Assembly: GCA_027946555.1 (NCBI GenBank)
Contig: JAPEVC010000051.1
Coordinates: forward strand, 125,001 to 176,705
Reading direction: 5' to 3'
Origin: Gnomoniopsis sp. IMI 355080
Taxonomy: Eukaryota > Ascomycota > Sordariomycetes > Diaporthales > Gnomoniaceae
Length of the DNA: 51,705 bases
This document shows, one piece after another, positions 42,482 through 51,705 of the stretch. Position numbers and translations under genes: made by a program. The notes beneath the pieces are model-generated. The model searched no databases. It was not told the DNA's origin and was given only the letters and a program-made list of their open reading frames with translations. Position 1 is the first letter of the stretch. The number at the start of each line of letters is the position of its first letter.

Positions 42482-43190
42482 GGTGGATAATATTGTATCT
42501 TGCGAAGCTTGGGAAGATTACTACGATATTTCGGAAACTTGGGCGAGGGAGTAAGGGCAGTTGTCGGTGGTTAGTCTGTAGAGAAAAGTAACAGACTGAG
42601 GCTCTCATGATACAATCACAAGCAATGAAAGCGCGACGATAGTCTTTACAGGAAGGATGTAATATGTAACATGCCTTTTGGCTTTGCCATTGTTCATCTG
42701 AGACCGTAGCCGTGAACATTAACAAAGCTTTGTTTCTGACGTCCCCTGACAATTCCATGGGAAACAAAGAACACATAACCAACCAACAGCCATGTCTCCA
42801 GCTCCCAGTATCTTGAACGTTCGTATGCTTCGGAATTGGACCCCAAAGCACTAACAGCACTGGAAATCTGTTTTCAAAACAACGCTGCAAAGAGTGGTAA
42901 AGAATGTTTGAACCTTTCATCATATTGCAGTGACGGTGTCGGACGAGGGAGTAATTCACTAGCAAGGTGTTGTTATTTAGTAAAGTATATTGGTTGCGAG
43001 GTAATCTGCAGTGCTGTTCTAGATTTGATGAGCTGCTGCGTAAGAAGCTATTTTTGAAAGACCTGCTTAGGTAGATAGGTACCTAGTTAGATATAAAAGG
43101 CAGGTACGTCAGGTGGCAGACCAAAGATTAGCACTGGCAATTTCAGTCTCAAAGTTACGGAACTCGAACCAAAAGTTGCGTTCAACAACC
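42482..43190. promoter_or_regulatory. shared promoter region of the divergent Cys-rich pair, with TATA box
   Basis: About 710 nt. TATAAAA lies at 43092-43098, roughly 95 nt before the plus-strand ATG. Directly upstream is a 23-nt cluster of TAGGTA/TACCTA words (43068-43090), including TAGGTACCTA. Confidence 0.6.
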
Positions 43191-43460
43191 ATGAGCAGCT
43201 CGAATTCTCGAAACACCACCAAATTTCGCGACCCTTCCGAAAATACCCTCACTATGTGCGTCGCAATCATCAACGAGCATCCCAACTGCAAGTGCCGTTG
43301 GTTGCAAATCAGCAGCCAGTGCCAGCCAAACGCAGGCTTCTCACAGTGCCCAAATTTCGGGAAAGGTCGCATTTCTTATGAGCCTGAGGAGTTCGACAGC
43401 CTCCAATGCCCAGTCCACGATCTCTTAGGCTTTTATGATCGAAATTTCGTGAGTCAGTAG
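43191..43460 (+). CDS. small cysteine-rich fungal protein, unknown function
   Basis: Single-exon frame of 89 residues behind a clear TATA box. A Ser/Asn/Thr-rich start (MSSSNSRNTTKFRDPSENTL) precedes MCVAIINEHPNCKCRWLQIS, then CQPNAGFSQCPNFGKGRISY and a closing LQCPVHDL; 7 cysteines and 2 histidines follow the leader. There is no signal peptide. The MC-x-AIINEHPNCKCRW style is seen in short unnamed proteins of filamentous fungi, and the spacing recalls its divergent neighbour, so the two may be distant relatives. A role in metal binding or protein binding is only a guess. The frame is open upstream but without a better ATG. Confidence 0.62.
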   Translation: MSSSNSRNTTKFRDPSENTLTMCVAIINEHPNCKCRWLQISSQCQPNAGFSQCPNFGKGRISYEPEEFDSLQCPVHDLLGFYDRNFVSQ

Positions 43461-43794
43461 CCTTGACCCCCTGATCATTATCGTCGGGAGCTCACCACGC
43501 CACAGGAATGATCGTTAAGGAGAAGCACAGCGTTAGGATTGGCTGCGGCCCCAGGAGGAAAGACCCAGGGTTCGACGTCAAGTGTATTGTGATGTGACGG
43601 ATTGGTGTAGGCGACAAAGACCAACGGTGAGCGAGCCATCGCGTTTTCCCAGACTTATAAGCAGCAGCTCAAGGAGCCGAGATTGATACGTATCGCACGA
43701 TGGTGAATTCCCACTGCTCTATTCCCTTTTGGACCATCTATTCGATTTTTGAGAGGTCGCTGACTCATCTAGGACACTTGGTCCAAAATCGCTC
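43461..43794. other. convergent 3' flanks
   Basis: 334 nt between the Cys-rich gene (+) and rpe1 (-). I see nothing in it. Confidence 0.55.
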
Positions 43795-44685
43795 TTATAT
43801 CTTTCCAGCTCTGGCATTCACCGACGTGCGCAAGAGAGAGATAATTCCGGCAGGGTCCTTGGCTCCAAACACCGCACTGCCAGCCACGATTACATTTGCG
43901 CCAGCATCTGCCGCCTGGTCGATGGTGCTGGGTCCTAGGCCTCCGTCGACCTCGATGTTCAACTCGGGATAGCGCTTCCTCAGCTCTTGCACCTTGGGCA
44001 GCTCACTCGCCATGAATTTTTGCCCCCCGAAACCAGGCTCCACTGTCATTACCAACACCATCTGCAAAACTAATCAGCAACATACTCCGCAAAGTCAACG
44101 TTATTGGGCACTCACGTCCGGTCTCTCCTTCTCGTTAGGGTTTTCCAGGATCTCCCACAACACATCTACGCTGGTTTTGGGCTTGATAGCTATGCCTGCC
44201 AGCAGGCCGCACTCATGGATGTATTTGATCAGCGCCTTGGGGTTCGTCTTCTGGTCGCTGTGACCAGCGGGGCTGTCTGCGTCGGTGGAGAAAGCGGCCT
44301 CGTAGTGGAAGCAGTAGAGATCACAGCCGGCGTCTTTGAAGTCCTTGACCCATCGTTTCGGCTCGGCAATCATCATGTGGCAGTCAAAGGTTCCTCGACC
44401 GTGGGGGTTGGTGGGCTTCTCGACGTGGGATCGAACCTTGGCTACGACGGGCGCACCGAATGTGATGTTGGGGACAAAATGGCCATCCCTGGAGAGTCTC
44501 GGTCAGTTTCGACTCGGAGGCAGCAGTATAGGGGGCAGGGTTCGAATCGAATTGTTGGTTTCCGCATACATGATGTCAACGTGCAACCAGTCGGCGCCCT
44601 GGTCCATTGTCTTTGCGCATTCCGCGCCCAACTTTGCAAAGTCGGCTGAGAGAATAGAGGGTGCGATAATTGCGTTGGGTGCCAT
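43795..44685 (-). CDS. rpe1: ribulose-phosphate 3-epimerase
   Basis: Cytosolic enzyme of the non-oxidative pentose phosphate pathway, interconverting ribulose 5-phosphate and xylulose 5-phosphate. Exons (minus): 44570-44685, 44116-44488 and 43795-44061 (introns 81 and 54 nt), 251 residues. Catalytic and metal residues are visible: PSILSADFAKLG (residues 9-20, S and D), WLHVDIMDGHFVPNITFG (about 33-50, H and D), FDCHMMI (H), VMTVEPGFGGQKF (the phosphate loop lead-in) and IEVDGGLGPST (catalytic D). An insert after CFHYEAAFSTDADSPAGHSD is typical of fungal members. The methionine at the intron 1 junction is split AT/G across a GTATGC donor. It directly follows 6PGDH in the pathway, about 40 kb away in this window. 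Confidence 0.96.
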
Positions 44686-45295
44686 ATTTGATAGCCCTGG
44701 AGGTGGTGTGGATGGTGCGGTTTAAGGAAATTAGAAACAAGTGTATTGATCCTGACGACTGGGCACGGATAGGTGAGGTTTATTATTGCTTGGACTTTGT
44801 ATATACACAGCAGTAGTGGGGGAGGGGCAGCTGTTACAAAAGATTGAGCCGCCTGTGACGTCGGTGTTCCGGAGTTGCCGACCAAAGACGTTCGATTCTT
44901 CTAATTCCAGGGTCCGTCCAATTCAACAAATTGCTACAAGTGAACAATCCCTCGTTATCAGTGTCACGACATAACATCAACAGTGAAGATGCGGCTGGCT
45001 GTACCTGGAAAGTACTATCTCAATTTAGCGAGTTAGTTACTAAGTGCCGATCTTAGTAGTCGCAAAGGAGTGGCGCGAGGGGCTTTCTCCATCTCCTCTA
45101 GTGAAGCTTCAACGATTATTTAGGCGCAACGGTGCCGAGCCCGGGGAGCGTCTGTTGGGGGAAACCCATCACCACCATCATCTCGCCACTTTCCCAGAGC
45201 GTACAACTTCTCATTGACCCCGCTCATACCCCAAAGGCCTGCCGTACAGCTCGTTGTTTCCAAGGTTGCCAATGAACTGACTGCAGCCATTGACG
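44686..45295. promoter_or_regulatory. divergent promoter region, rpe1 / questin-oxidase-like gene
   Basis: 610 nt between opposite starts. A two-codon upstream frame (ATG AAC TGA) sits about 24 nt before the plus-strand start. No other site is called. Confidence 0.5.
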
Positions 45296-46543
45296 ATGTT
45301 TTCATATATCTACAGCAAGCTGGCAGGCTCGTCCGCCGATCAGCCCATCACTCTTGAGCCCGTCCAAGTGCACAACGTCGAGACAAATCCGGAGAAACGA
45401 GCCCGCACCCTGAAGCACCTCCTACGCGCAAACCATGTCAACCACTCCATCCTCTACCACTCATTACATTACCACAACCATTTGCCTCATCTCCTAGGCT
45501 CTGCCTATCTGCTCGGCGCCACTCCCGATCAGCTCCAGACCCTGTACGAGACCGAGGACAAGGAACTTGAGCCATGGTCTGACAGCCCGGCCGAGATCGT
45601 CGACAATGACTGGAGAGACTTTCTAGGCGATAGAACCTACCAGCGTGCCTACGTTGACTTCTTCGAGGATCGCGTCGTGACCAGGGAAGCGAATTGGGAA
45701 TGGAAGAGAGTGGTCGAAGAGTACATGTTCCACCCTTCCGACGGCGGTGTGCCCCTCATCAACAACGTGATAGCAGGCCTTGGTCACCCCTTGATACACC
45801 TGGGCTACGCCTACGAGATGGACAATAAGTGTGTTGCTATCGAGGCACTGTCCATGGCCGCCACCCAGTACAATTTCATGCACAAATATCTCGACGACCC
45901 TACATATACACGTCCACCCCCAAAAGGTGGGTTCTCCTCTACCTCGCCTATGGAGATACTGGACAAGATTCGGGGCGACAGCAGGTTTGACGGTCTCTTT
46001 GACGAACATCAGGGCTCGGGGAACATTGAAATCCTTTTTGACAAACACGAGGACCTGGTCTTGGAATACTGGAACGCTTGGAGGGTGGGCGAGGACCCGG
46101 TGAAGCGCTTTAGGGAGAGTCAAGAAGCTGCCACCGCCCTGTTGGTGGCCACGGTGCCACCAGGGACTCATTCATACAACTTTCTGATTGTGCATCTTCT
46201 CACTACGAGCCACGCTGTCCGAATTCTGCTGCCTTTCATCCCAGCCAAGTTCCACCTTTCACTGGTACGGCAGTGGTGGCTACTCACCCTGTCCGTTTAC
46301 ATCGCAGAGCTGAGACCCAAGATCGACCCGGACTATGTTCCATGGCCCGAGGGATCAGCGGCCAAGACGTGGGCGTATGTGGAAGACAAGGCACTCAACT
46401 CACAGTGGGCGACGGATGCGCATTATGTCAAGGCGATCCGCGCCATGCGCGAGGCTGCTAGGACGTGGGGAGACGTCCACGAACGATATTTGGCCTCGGC
46501 TGTAAGATTCGTGGACGACTTTGAGGGTTGGACGTTCTCATGA
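45296..46543 (+). CDS. questin-oxidase-like protein (DUF4243 family)
   Basis: Single-exon gene of 415 residues. The family (PF14027, questin oxidase-like) includes cofactor-independent Baeyer-Villiger-type oxidases of fungal polyketide pathways (AflY/HypX, MdpL, GedK) and many members of unknown role. Recognisable pieces are HHLPHLLGSAYLLGA-type text early (YHNHLPHLLGSAYLLGATPD, about residues 60-79), LINNVIAGLGHPLIHLGYAY (about 155-174, the conserved GHPLIHLGYA) and SYNFLIVHLLTTSHAVRILL (about 290-309). The histidines in these segments are the ones conserved in the family. No signal peptide. No polyketide synthase, regulator or transporter neighbours are present, so a secondary-metabolite role is not supported by context. 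The start is ATG 45296; the frame extends two codons upstream without an ATG. Confidence 0.88.
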   Translation: MFSYIYSKLAGSSADQPITLEPVQVHNVETNPEKRARTLKHLLRANHVNHSILYHSLHYHNHLPHLLGSAYLLGATPDQLQTLYETEDKELEPWSDSPAEIVDNDWRDFLGDRTYQRAYVDFFEDRVVTREANWEWKRVVEEYMFHPSDGGVPLINNVIAGLGHPLIHLGYAYEMDNKCVAIEALSMAATQYNFMHKYLDDPTYTRPPPKGGFSSTSPMEILDKIRGDSRFDGLFDEHQGSGNIEILFDKHEDLVLEYWNAWRVGEDPVKRFRESQEAATALLVATVPPGTHSYNFLIVHLLTTSHAVRILLPFIPAKFHLSLVRQWWLLTLSVYIAELRPKIDPDYVPWPEGSAAKTWAYVEDKALNSQWATDAHYVKAIRAMREAARTWGDVHERYLASAVRFVDDFEGWTFS

Positions 46544-47620
46544 CGCGAACACGGACTATGATGCAAACTTGCACGAATTCTGTTTACCATCAGATTGCAC
46601 GACGATAATGACTTAGCATAGTGTTTGTTCAGATTGCTGTCGTTCAGAGCAAGTCAAGTAACTTACGGCGTTCCTTGAGGTCATGGCGAATCATACTCAT
46701 GGAAGACGTGTGGTGCCAGAAGCAGCTCACTGCCTATCCACGAACAAATACAGCCCATTGCCACTGGAATGGAATGCCGAGGCCGTTTGGCGTACTGAGG
46801 TCGGGGCGATCGATAGCACAAATCAGATGAAATTGACAGATTAATTCGGACCCCTGAGCTAGGACAGGCCGGCAAGCCCAGGGACGGGTCGGCCCCTATT
46901 TTGATGGGAGGCCGGCTTGGCTGATGTATTCCTCTCCACCAACATTTGATCAAAATTCCCGACGCCATATTATCTGGCGCCACAGGACTATGCTTGTCTT
47001 GATGGCTAAAACATTTGCACCTGAATGTGCAAGCGCGAAGGGCCTCGTCAGCATTCCTCCGGCGCCTTGCAAGGTAGCCAAGGCCAATATCAAAGTAGTC
47101 ATGCACAGCCTGCCCTGCCGTGGCTAAGTCCGTACTGCAGCTGCCGGATCCTCACTCTCACCACACCACAAAAAAAAGTGATACTGTCAGCCTTGCCACG
47201 GAACACGATCCCATAATTCTCGCCGACGACAGTCGTTGAGCAAGACTCGACAAAGGTTCAGCAATGCCAAGACGCAGTCTATCCTAGCTGTCAATCTCAG
47301 GCCTTTCAAGCGCTCCGCTCTATTCTATTCAAGGGTCCAAGGTGGGGAGAGGTGATTGCTATCTTGCTTATTCTCTGCTTCTTACGAACACCGCGTTCAT
47401 TACCCTCAAAATTAAGCTCGCAACGGAGATTGTCTTGACGTAGCAAAGATTGCGTATCCGCCGACCCCTCCGCCGACCTTGTACGGCCTCACCTCGCTCG
47501 CGCTTCCCCTTACCTGCCGGACGCTATACCACAAGCTACTACGTATCTGTGCCGTATAGCTATCACTTGTACTACTGTTGCTTGGCAGAGGGAAGCAGTC
47601 TTGCGCCTAACGTTGCAAGA
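46544..47620. other. intergenic region and leader of the Sel1-repeat gene
   Basis: About 1.08 kb. The frame of the downstream gene is open back to about 47450, but with no ATG before 47621. Other frames (for example minus 46681-47106) show no domain. No gene called. Confidence 0.55.
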
Positions 47621-49988
47621 ATGGGACTCCGGGACATCCTCAAAAAGAAAGACAGGATAGAAGAGAGCAAGGACAACCGGCGGGAAGATGCCGTGAAAAG
47701 CCTCCAAGCCCCCGAGTTCACCTTCATTCGCTCCGACACGCACACTCAGGAGATCATACATCCTCCAAGCGCTAGAAACAGCACTTTCGAAAGCCATGAA
47801 GATGCCAATTACCTCAGCGCGAGCGACGCGCAGCCCTCCCCTACCATATCCAAGCCCCGCCGCCTCTCCGATGCCTTCCGGTCTAACGGCCCGTCGCGCG
47901 GCTCCTCCGTCTCTAGCAGGAACAGCAGCCTCGCGGCCGACAGGCCCTCGCCCGGCCGCCGCCTCTCGCAACGCCTCCGGCTTTCGCGCGCCCCTGCTAG
48001 CTCCGAGAACGTCCCAGCCGACCTGCCCAAAATTATCACGACGACCGCCGCCACGGACGACCCAACTGCCGAATCGCAATGGGAAAAGCGGGCGACACTA
48101 CTCGCCAAGACAGCCAACGAAAACGAGGCACTGCATCGCAGCGCGCCGCCGTCCCCTGTGAGCCCCGTCATAGCCGTACAGAGTGGGATGCAGGGCATGC
48201 GAATCGTGGACGATGAGGGGCGGGCGGACCCGCAGAATGGCGTGGCGAGCAGCCCGCGTATCGATGCGGATATTCAGCAGGCGATCAAGTTGCATGAGGA
48301 GGGCGAGTTGGAACAGTCGACGCGGTTGTTTGGGGTATTGGCAGATCCTAAAGGGGCCAACAATCCCCTGAGCCAGGTACTGTATGGCCTTGCGTTGAGG
48401 TGAGTGAGAATGATCTTGTTCTCTCTTTACAAATGGAGCATATACTCGGCCTTGGCACTGGCCATGGAGGCTTAAGTCGCCGGAGCAGAGCTCATTTGGT
48501 GGGCGCATGTGTCTTCGAGAGAGAGCTTATCTGTCGTCCTCCTCCTGAGGATTGTCTATCTACGTGCCTTGGGCCGGGGAAAACATCTATCTGACTACGG
48601 GTATCTACAGGCATGGTTGGGGTTGCGAACCTGATCCAGAGCGAGCCGTATTCTATCTATCAGCCGCTGCGAATAATGCAGCGGATGTCGAGAGCCTCGC
48701 TCTGCAAGCTGGGCTGAAGAAAGGCGGCGCAGCAAAGGGAGAGTTGGTCCTGGCTATCTTTGAACTGGCAAACTGCTTCCGCCATGGCTGGGGTATTGAG
48801 AAGGATCCAATTGCTGCTAAGCAGGTACGTTGAGACTGTCGAGGGGCGAATGATTGTCTGCACGCACAAACAGATGTGGCTAACGAGAGTTCCTCGCTGC
48901 AGTACTACGAAACGGCAGCGAACCTAGGAGACACTGGTGGGTCAAGTCTTGCTCTTGTGAACTGTTAATGTACGGCAAAAGCCAATGGACTCATTGCGGC
49001 TGACTCTCTTCGCTTTGAAAGACGCCATGAACGAGGCAGCTTGGTGCTACCTAGAGGGTTTTGGCTGCAAGAAGGATAAGGTGAGCAATTCATCTCATGA
49101 TAGAGCCATATTGCCTTCCAAGTCGCAGCTGTCGGATCCCATGGAACGGTGCCAAACTCGTGCATGGGTTTGAGTTGGTTGATTTTCATGTTGGGCATCA
49201 ATGCCGACTATGTTGCACGGGCAATTCCCTAGTCCTGCAGCATGGATCTGGCGCATGTGCAGCTGAGAATTCTAGATTCATCATCACACGAGGCTGACAG
49301 GTCACCGCACACAGTATGCAGCGGCGAGATATTATCGGTTGGCTGAGAACAATGGGAACAAAACATTGGGCAATTCATGGTAAGTCACCCAGCATCCGCC
49401 AAAATCCCTTTTCTTTGGTTCCCCAAGTCCCGTTGTCGCGCACGATCCTTGACGAACTTGGGCGATGGCAAGCCTGGAGCGCCTTCTTAACGGCCCAATC
49501 GCGATGACTGGCCTTGTCGATGTGTGTGGGCCGGCCCATGAAGAGGCCGCCAGCCTTACCTTGGGCTCCTATTGTTGCCCAGACGTCCTATTCGTGCCAC
49601 TCGTCACAGATGACTGCCTCCTACAGAGACTGATAGGTCAAAATTTGCTTCACTGCCCTCGAATCCGCATTACAGGCCCTTCGCACCTTGCTGGTTCGTG
49701 TCGCCTCACTTTGAGTGTCACTGGCTCTTGTGTCACCGGATGCATCTTGTGTCATTCGAAGAAGCTGCAAGCTTTTGCCGGGTTCACCCAATCGGCTACA
49801 GCAGCTGCGTGTCCCGAAGTCTAGATGCTACGGTCAAAGTCGGCCCAACACCTAGCATCCTTTCGCCTTCTCTGTCGTGTTTATGCAGCACTTGTGTCAG
49901 TGGGATATTGTTGTCAGTGCTGACAAATGACTCCAGGATCTGGAAAGAAAAATACGACCCGGGGAAAGACAAGCGCAGCAAGAAGTAA
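47621..49988 (+). CDS. nif1: Sel1-repeat protein, Nif1/Dsf2-like (cell-cycle/mitosis inhibitor type)
   Basis: Six exons, 47621-48399, 48611-48824, 48903-48936, 49022-49080, 49315-49379 and 49937-49988, totalling 400 residues in frame throughout. The N-terminal 210 residues are disordered and Ser/Arg-rich (RRLSDAFRSNGPSRGSSVSS, RRLSQRLRLSRAP). The rest is Sel1 (TPR-like) repeats: NPLSQVLYGLALRHGWGCEP, ELANCFRHGWGIEKDP, YYETAANLGDTDAMNEAAWC and ARYYRLAENNGNKTLGNSW, then a basic end KYDPGKDKRSKK. The layout matches proteins annotated cell cycle inhibitor Nif1 (fission yeast) and Dsf2 (budding yeast); Nif1 acts on the Nim1 kinase. Introns are of mixed length: 211, 78, 85, 234 and 557 nt. The last is exceptionally long for this window, and the final exon codes only 17 residues. 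Confidence 0.85.
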
Positions 49989-50111
49989 AAGCCAGTCATC
50001 TGCCAGGAGTTCGCATCGCTCAAAGCCCCTGGTAGAGAGAGAAAGCCAGGCACGGATTTGAAAACTTCTAGTAGCAAGATGTACGACAGTGCTCCGAATA
50101 CGGACATGGCG

Positions 50112-50736
50112 CTAGATGGGCAGCGCGAATAGCAGAGGACCAGAGCTCGGCTTCCCCTGAGTGTCTTCGGGCCCGCGACGTTGTTGCCGTCCCTCGGGCT
50201 TAAGCTGCATCGGCTCTGTCTTCCCGCACCAGGGCTTGGCTTGGTCTTGAAAGAAGATTGGTGGCTTGTCCAACATGTCGATCGCCATGCCGTGTGACAG
50301 AAGCTCTTGCGAATGAGGATTGGGACGTCTAATTTTGCGGGCTTGAGTCGAGTTGCAGTAATGCACATGTGCCTGCGATCTGCTGAGCAACATGTCCCAC
50401 TGCAACCGGATCGCGGGGACGAGGTACCGCCCGACGTACGTTTTACCTGACAATTTGGGTGCTGGTACTAGGCGACTTTGGCTGGACTGCATACGGGTGT
50501 CAGCTTCATTGTTTTGTGCATAGGCGGCATGGTCATGGCGTGTTATTGCTTTGAGCGGCTCGTCTGAAAGCCATTCTTGCACTCTGCGCCTCTTAGGATT
50601 CCAGCGTTGGGCGCTCGGAAGCACGGCATTGTTAGGATACACTGAACCTTTACGAATAGCCTTGATTTCATCGGTGGTTGCACGTCGGATGTTCCCCTTC
50701 TTGTCAGGTGCCACAATCCACCGACCAGTGAATTGT
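50112..50736 (-). CDS. hypothetical coding-like frame without an ATG start
   Basis: A continuous minus-strand frame of about 207 codons with no ATG in its first 80 codons. It reads GRWIVAPDKKGNIRRATTDE, then RKGSVYPNNAVLPSAQRWNP, KRRRVQEWLSDEPLKAITRH and later HGMAIDMLDKPPIFFQDQAK, and closes LLFALPI before the stop at 50112. The composition is basic and protein-like, but I recognise no family. A start would need an upstream exon; a GTGAGG donor-like site sits just upstream at about 50745, while I see no acceptor that joins in frame. It may be a decayed gene, an internal exon, or chance. Confidence 0.3.
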
Positions 50737-51514
50737 GCCCCTCACCTGGTACTGTTCTGTGGCGCTGTCAGATTGTGTGACCGCGGTGATAGATAGTCGG
50801 AAAATGACCACCGAAGAGTCCAAGCTTCAAAGTGCCTTTTCACAGCTTCAAGCAAAACGGAGAAACCCGGGGCCCCCACAGCCTCGTCGGGCCTTCGTTT
50901 CCAGGTCAATACGACCGTCAGAACCTTAAATAGCGCCACCTGCACCGTTGAGTAGTGATGACATACATAATCTTTGATCACTGTGAGCAATGGACATTTC
51001 CTACCTACATATGCATGGTCAGCAGAAGAGGCAAAGACTGCGTATGGAGGGCCAATTGTATGTAGATGACAGGTTCTCGGATGTTGCTTAATGCGCACCC
51101 TCGTTGGATCAGCTGAACAAAGACGATAAGACTGGACGACCTTTCAAGGCACGAGAGCAATAGATGTATTTTTTGCCTTCGCTTCTAATAACAGCGTCAT
51201 CCGATTTGGGTCAAAGTCCTATGATCCGTGATATGAGTGATCGTGGTGGTGCGTTTTCTTTTCTTATCCCGCGCTAGACGGCTGGTTCGTTCGAGAGCCC
51301 GTTGCACGACTCTTGCTTGCAGCCAAGTCACACCGCAGGTTGGATTAGCTGTGCGACGACGGCTGTTCTGAAAGTATTCCAGGATGGCTTCCAGAATGAA
51401 AAAAAGAAGTGACAGAGAGACAATCTGTATTGACGAGACGGGTCTTCTTGTCTTTTTATGGCCCTTTTCCAGATCAAACCATCTCGGCCGTCCCACCCCG
51501 AACAGGGAAGCAAA

Positions 51515-51545
51515 TAATGATGATGACGATGATAATGATAATAGA
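51515..51545 (+). repeat. imperfect GAT/AAT trinucleotide microsatellite
   Basis: Consecutive ATG/ATA/GAC-type triplets give AATGATGATGACGATGATAA and continue into AATGATAATAG. It lies outside any supported gene. Confidence 0.8.
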
Positions 51546-51705
51546 CGCTACAGGTCGCGAATACATAAGTTGATCACACCATTATCAGATCGAGCGATGC
51601 TACAATGGTAAGATGTGTACAGCTACATATTAGGTACGTAGCCTCGCCTGGCTCTCCCTGATCTGATGTATTTCCAGTAGTACTACAAAGCTACCTGATT
51701 AACCC

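Larger units (their letters stand above)
49989..51705. other. right-hand region without a firmly supported gene
   Basis: About 1.7 kb to the window edge. It contains the weak minus-strand frame at 50112-50736 (separate entry), a short plus-strand frame beginning with the ATG of MTTEESKLQSAFSQLQAKRR near 50803, a GAT/AAT-rich microsatellite at about 51517-51543 and a TAGGTACGTA word at 51631-51640. The next gene probably lies beyond the edge. Confidence 0.45.

Noticed and set aside
44536..44556. GGTTCGAATC sequence resembling a tRNA B box
   Set aside because: It sits inside an rpe1 intron with no A box or acceptor stem at the proper distance.
45296..46543. Possible secondary-metabolite cluster around the questin-oxidase-like gene
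   Set aside because: No polyketide synthase, P450, transporter or cluster regulator lies within the window.
1..51705. CRISPR arrays, prophage, insertion sequences, bacterial operons
   Set aside because: None seen; gene structure is that of an intron-bearing fungal nuclear genome.

Overview
This window is nuclear DNA from a filamentous ascomycete (Pezizomycotina), most likely a Sordariomycete. The evidence is short GT-AG introns (mostly 50-70 nt, with GTAAGT/GTACGT/GTGAGT donors and CTAAC/CTGAC branch sites), mixed-strand single-gene transcription units, pyrimidine-rich leaders, and fungus-specific families such as Ssr4, the Hce2 effector domain, a CAP59-type mannosyltransferase, a questin-oxidase-like protein and a Nif1/Dsf2-type Sel1 protein. 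A dispersed TAGGTACACCTA/TACCTAGGTA motif lies between genes. I found no operon, plasmid, phage, CRISPR array or recognisable intact transposon. The lineage call is inference from gene content, not a database match.

Layout. 0-4.5 kb (minus strand): ssr4 (chromatin remodelling, runs off the left edge), then gnd1 (6-phosphogluconate dehydrogenase). 4.5-6.6 kb: intergenic, with one coding-like relic broken by an in-frame TGA. 6.6-14.1 kb (plus): an RBM42-like RRM protein, a Cys-rich one-pass membrane protein with a P/Q-rich repetitive tail, and a PI-PLC X-domain protein. 14.1-15.8 kb: probable unannotated spliced minus-strand transcript. 15.8-19.5 kb (plus): a conserved protein of the kind often labelled casein kinase II beta 2, a GFA/CENP-V zinc protein, and an Hce2-type secreted protein. 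20.4-24.4 kb: rps15 (+), a complex I 17.8 kDa-type subunit (-), and sil1 (+). 24.4-31.2 kb: a long region without a recognisable gene, ending in the promoter and leader of a bHLH factor (31.2-32.8 kb). 34.4-41.4 kb: PXMP4/PMP24 (+), a CAP59-like glycosyltransferase (-), a DHDPS-family aldolase (-) and Tpa1/Ofd1 (+). 42.1-43.5 kb: a divergent pair of small Cys-rich proteins. 43.8-46.5 kb: ribulose-phosphate 3-epimerase (-) divergent from a questin-oxidase-like protein (+). 47.6-50 kb: a Sel1-repeat Nif1/Dsf2-like protein. 50-51.7 kb: weak open frames only.

How the genes relate. Most are housekeeping and independent. Two pentose phosphate enzymes act in direct succession (6PGDH makes ribulose-5-phosphate, which RPE converts to xylulose-5-phosphate) but sit about 40 kb apart, so this is not a cluster. 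I did not see a clear new multi-gene system. The best leads are the cryptic spliced locus at 14.4-15.4 kb, the divergent Cys-rich pair, the Hce2 protein, the stop-interrupted frame at 5.6 kb and the 6.8 kb gene-poor stretch upstream of the bHLH gene. Exon boundaries were placed by eye from splice signals and reading frame; every spliced gene given below adds up to a whole number of codons.
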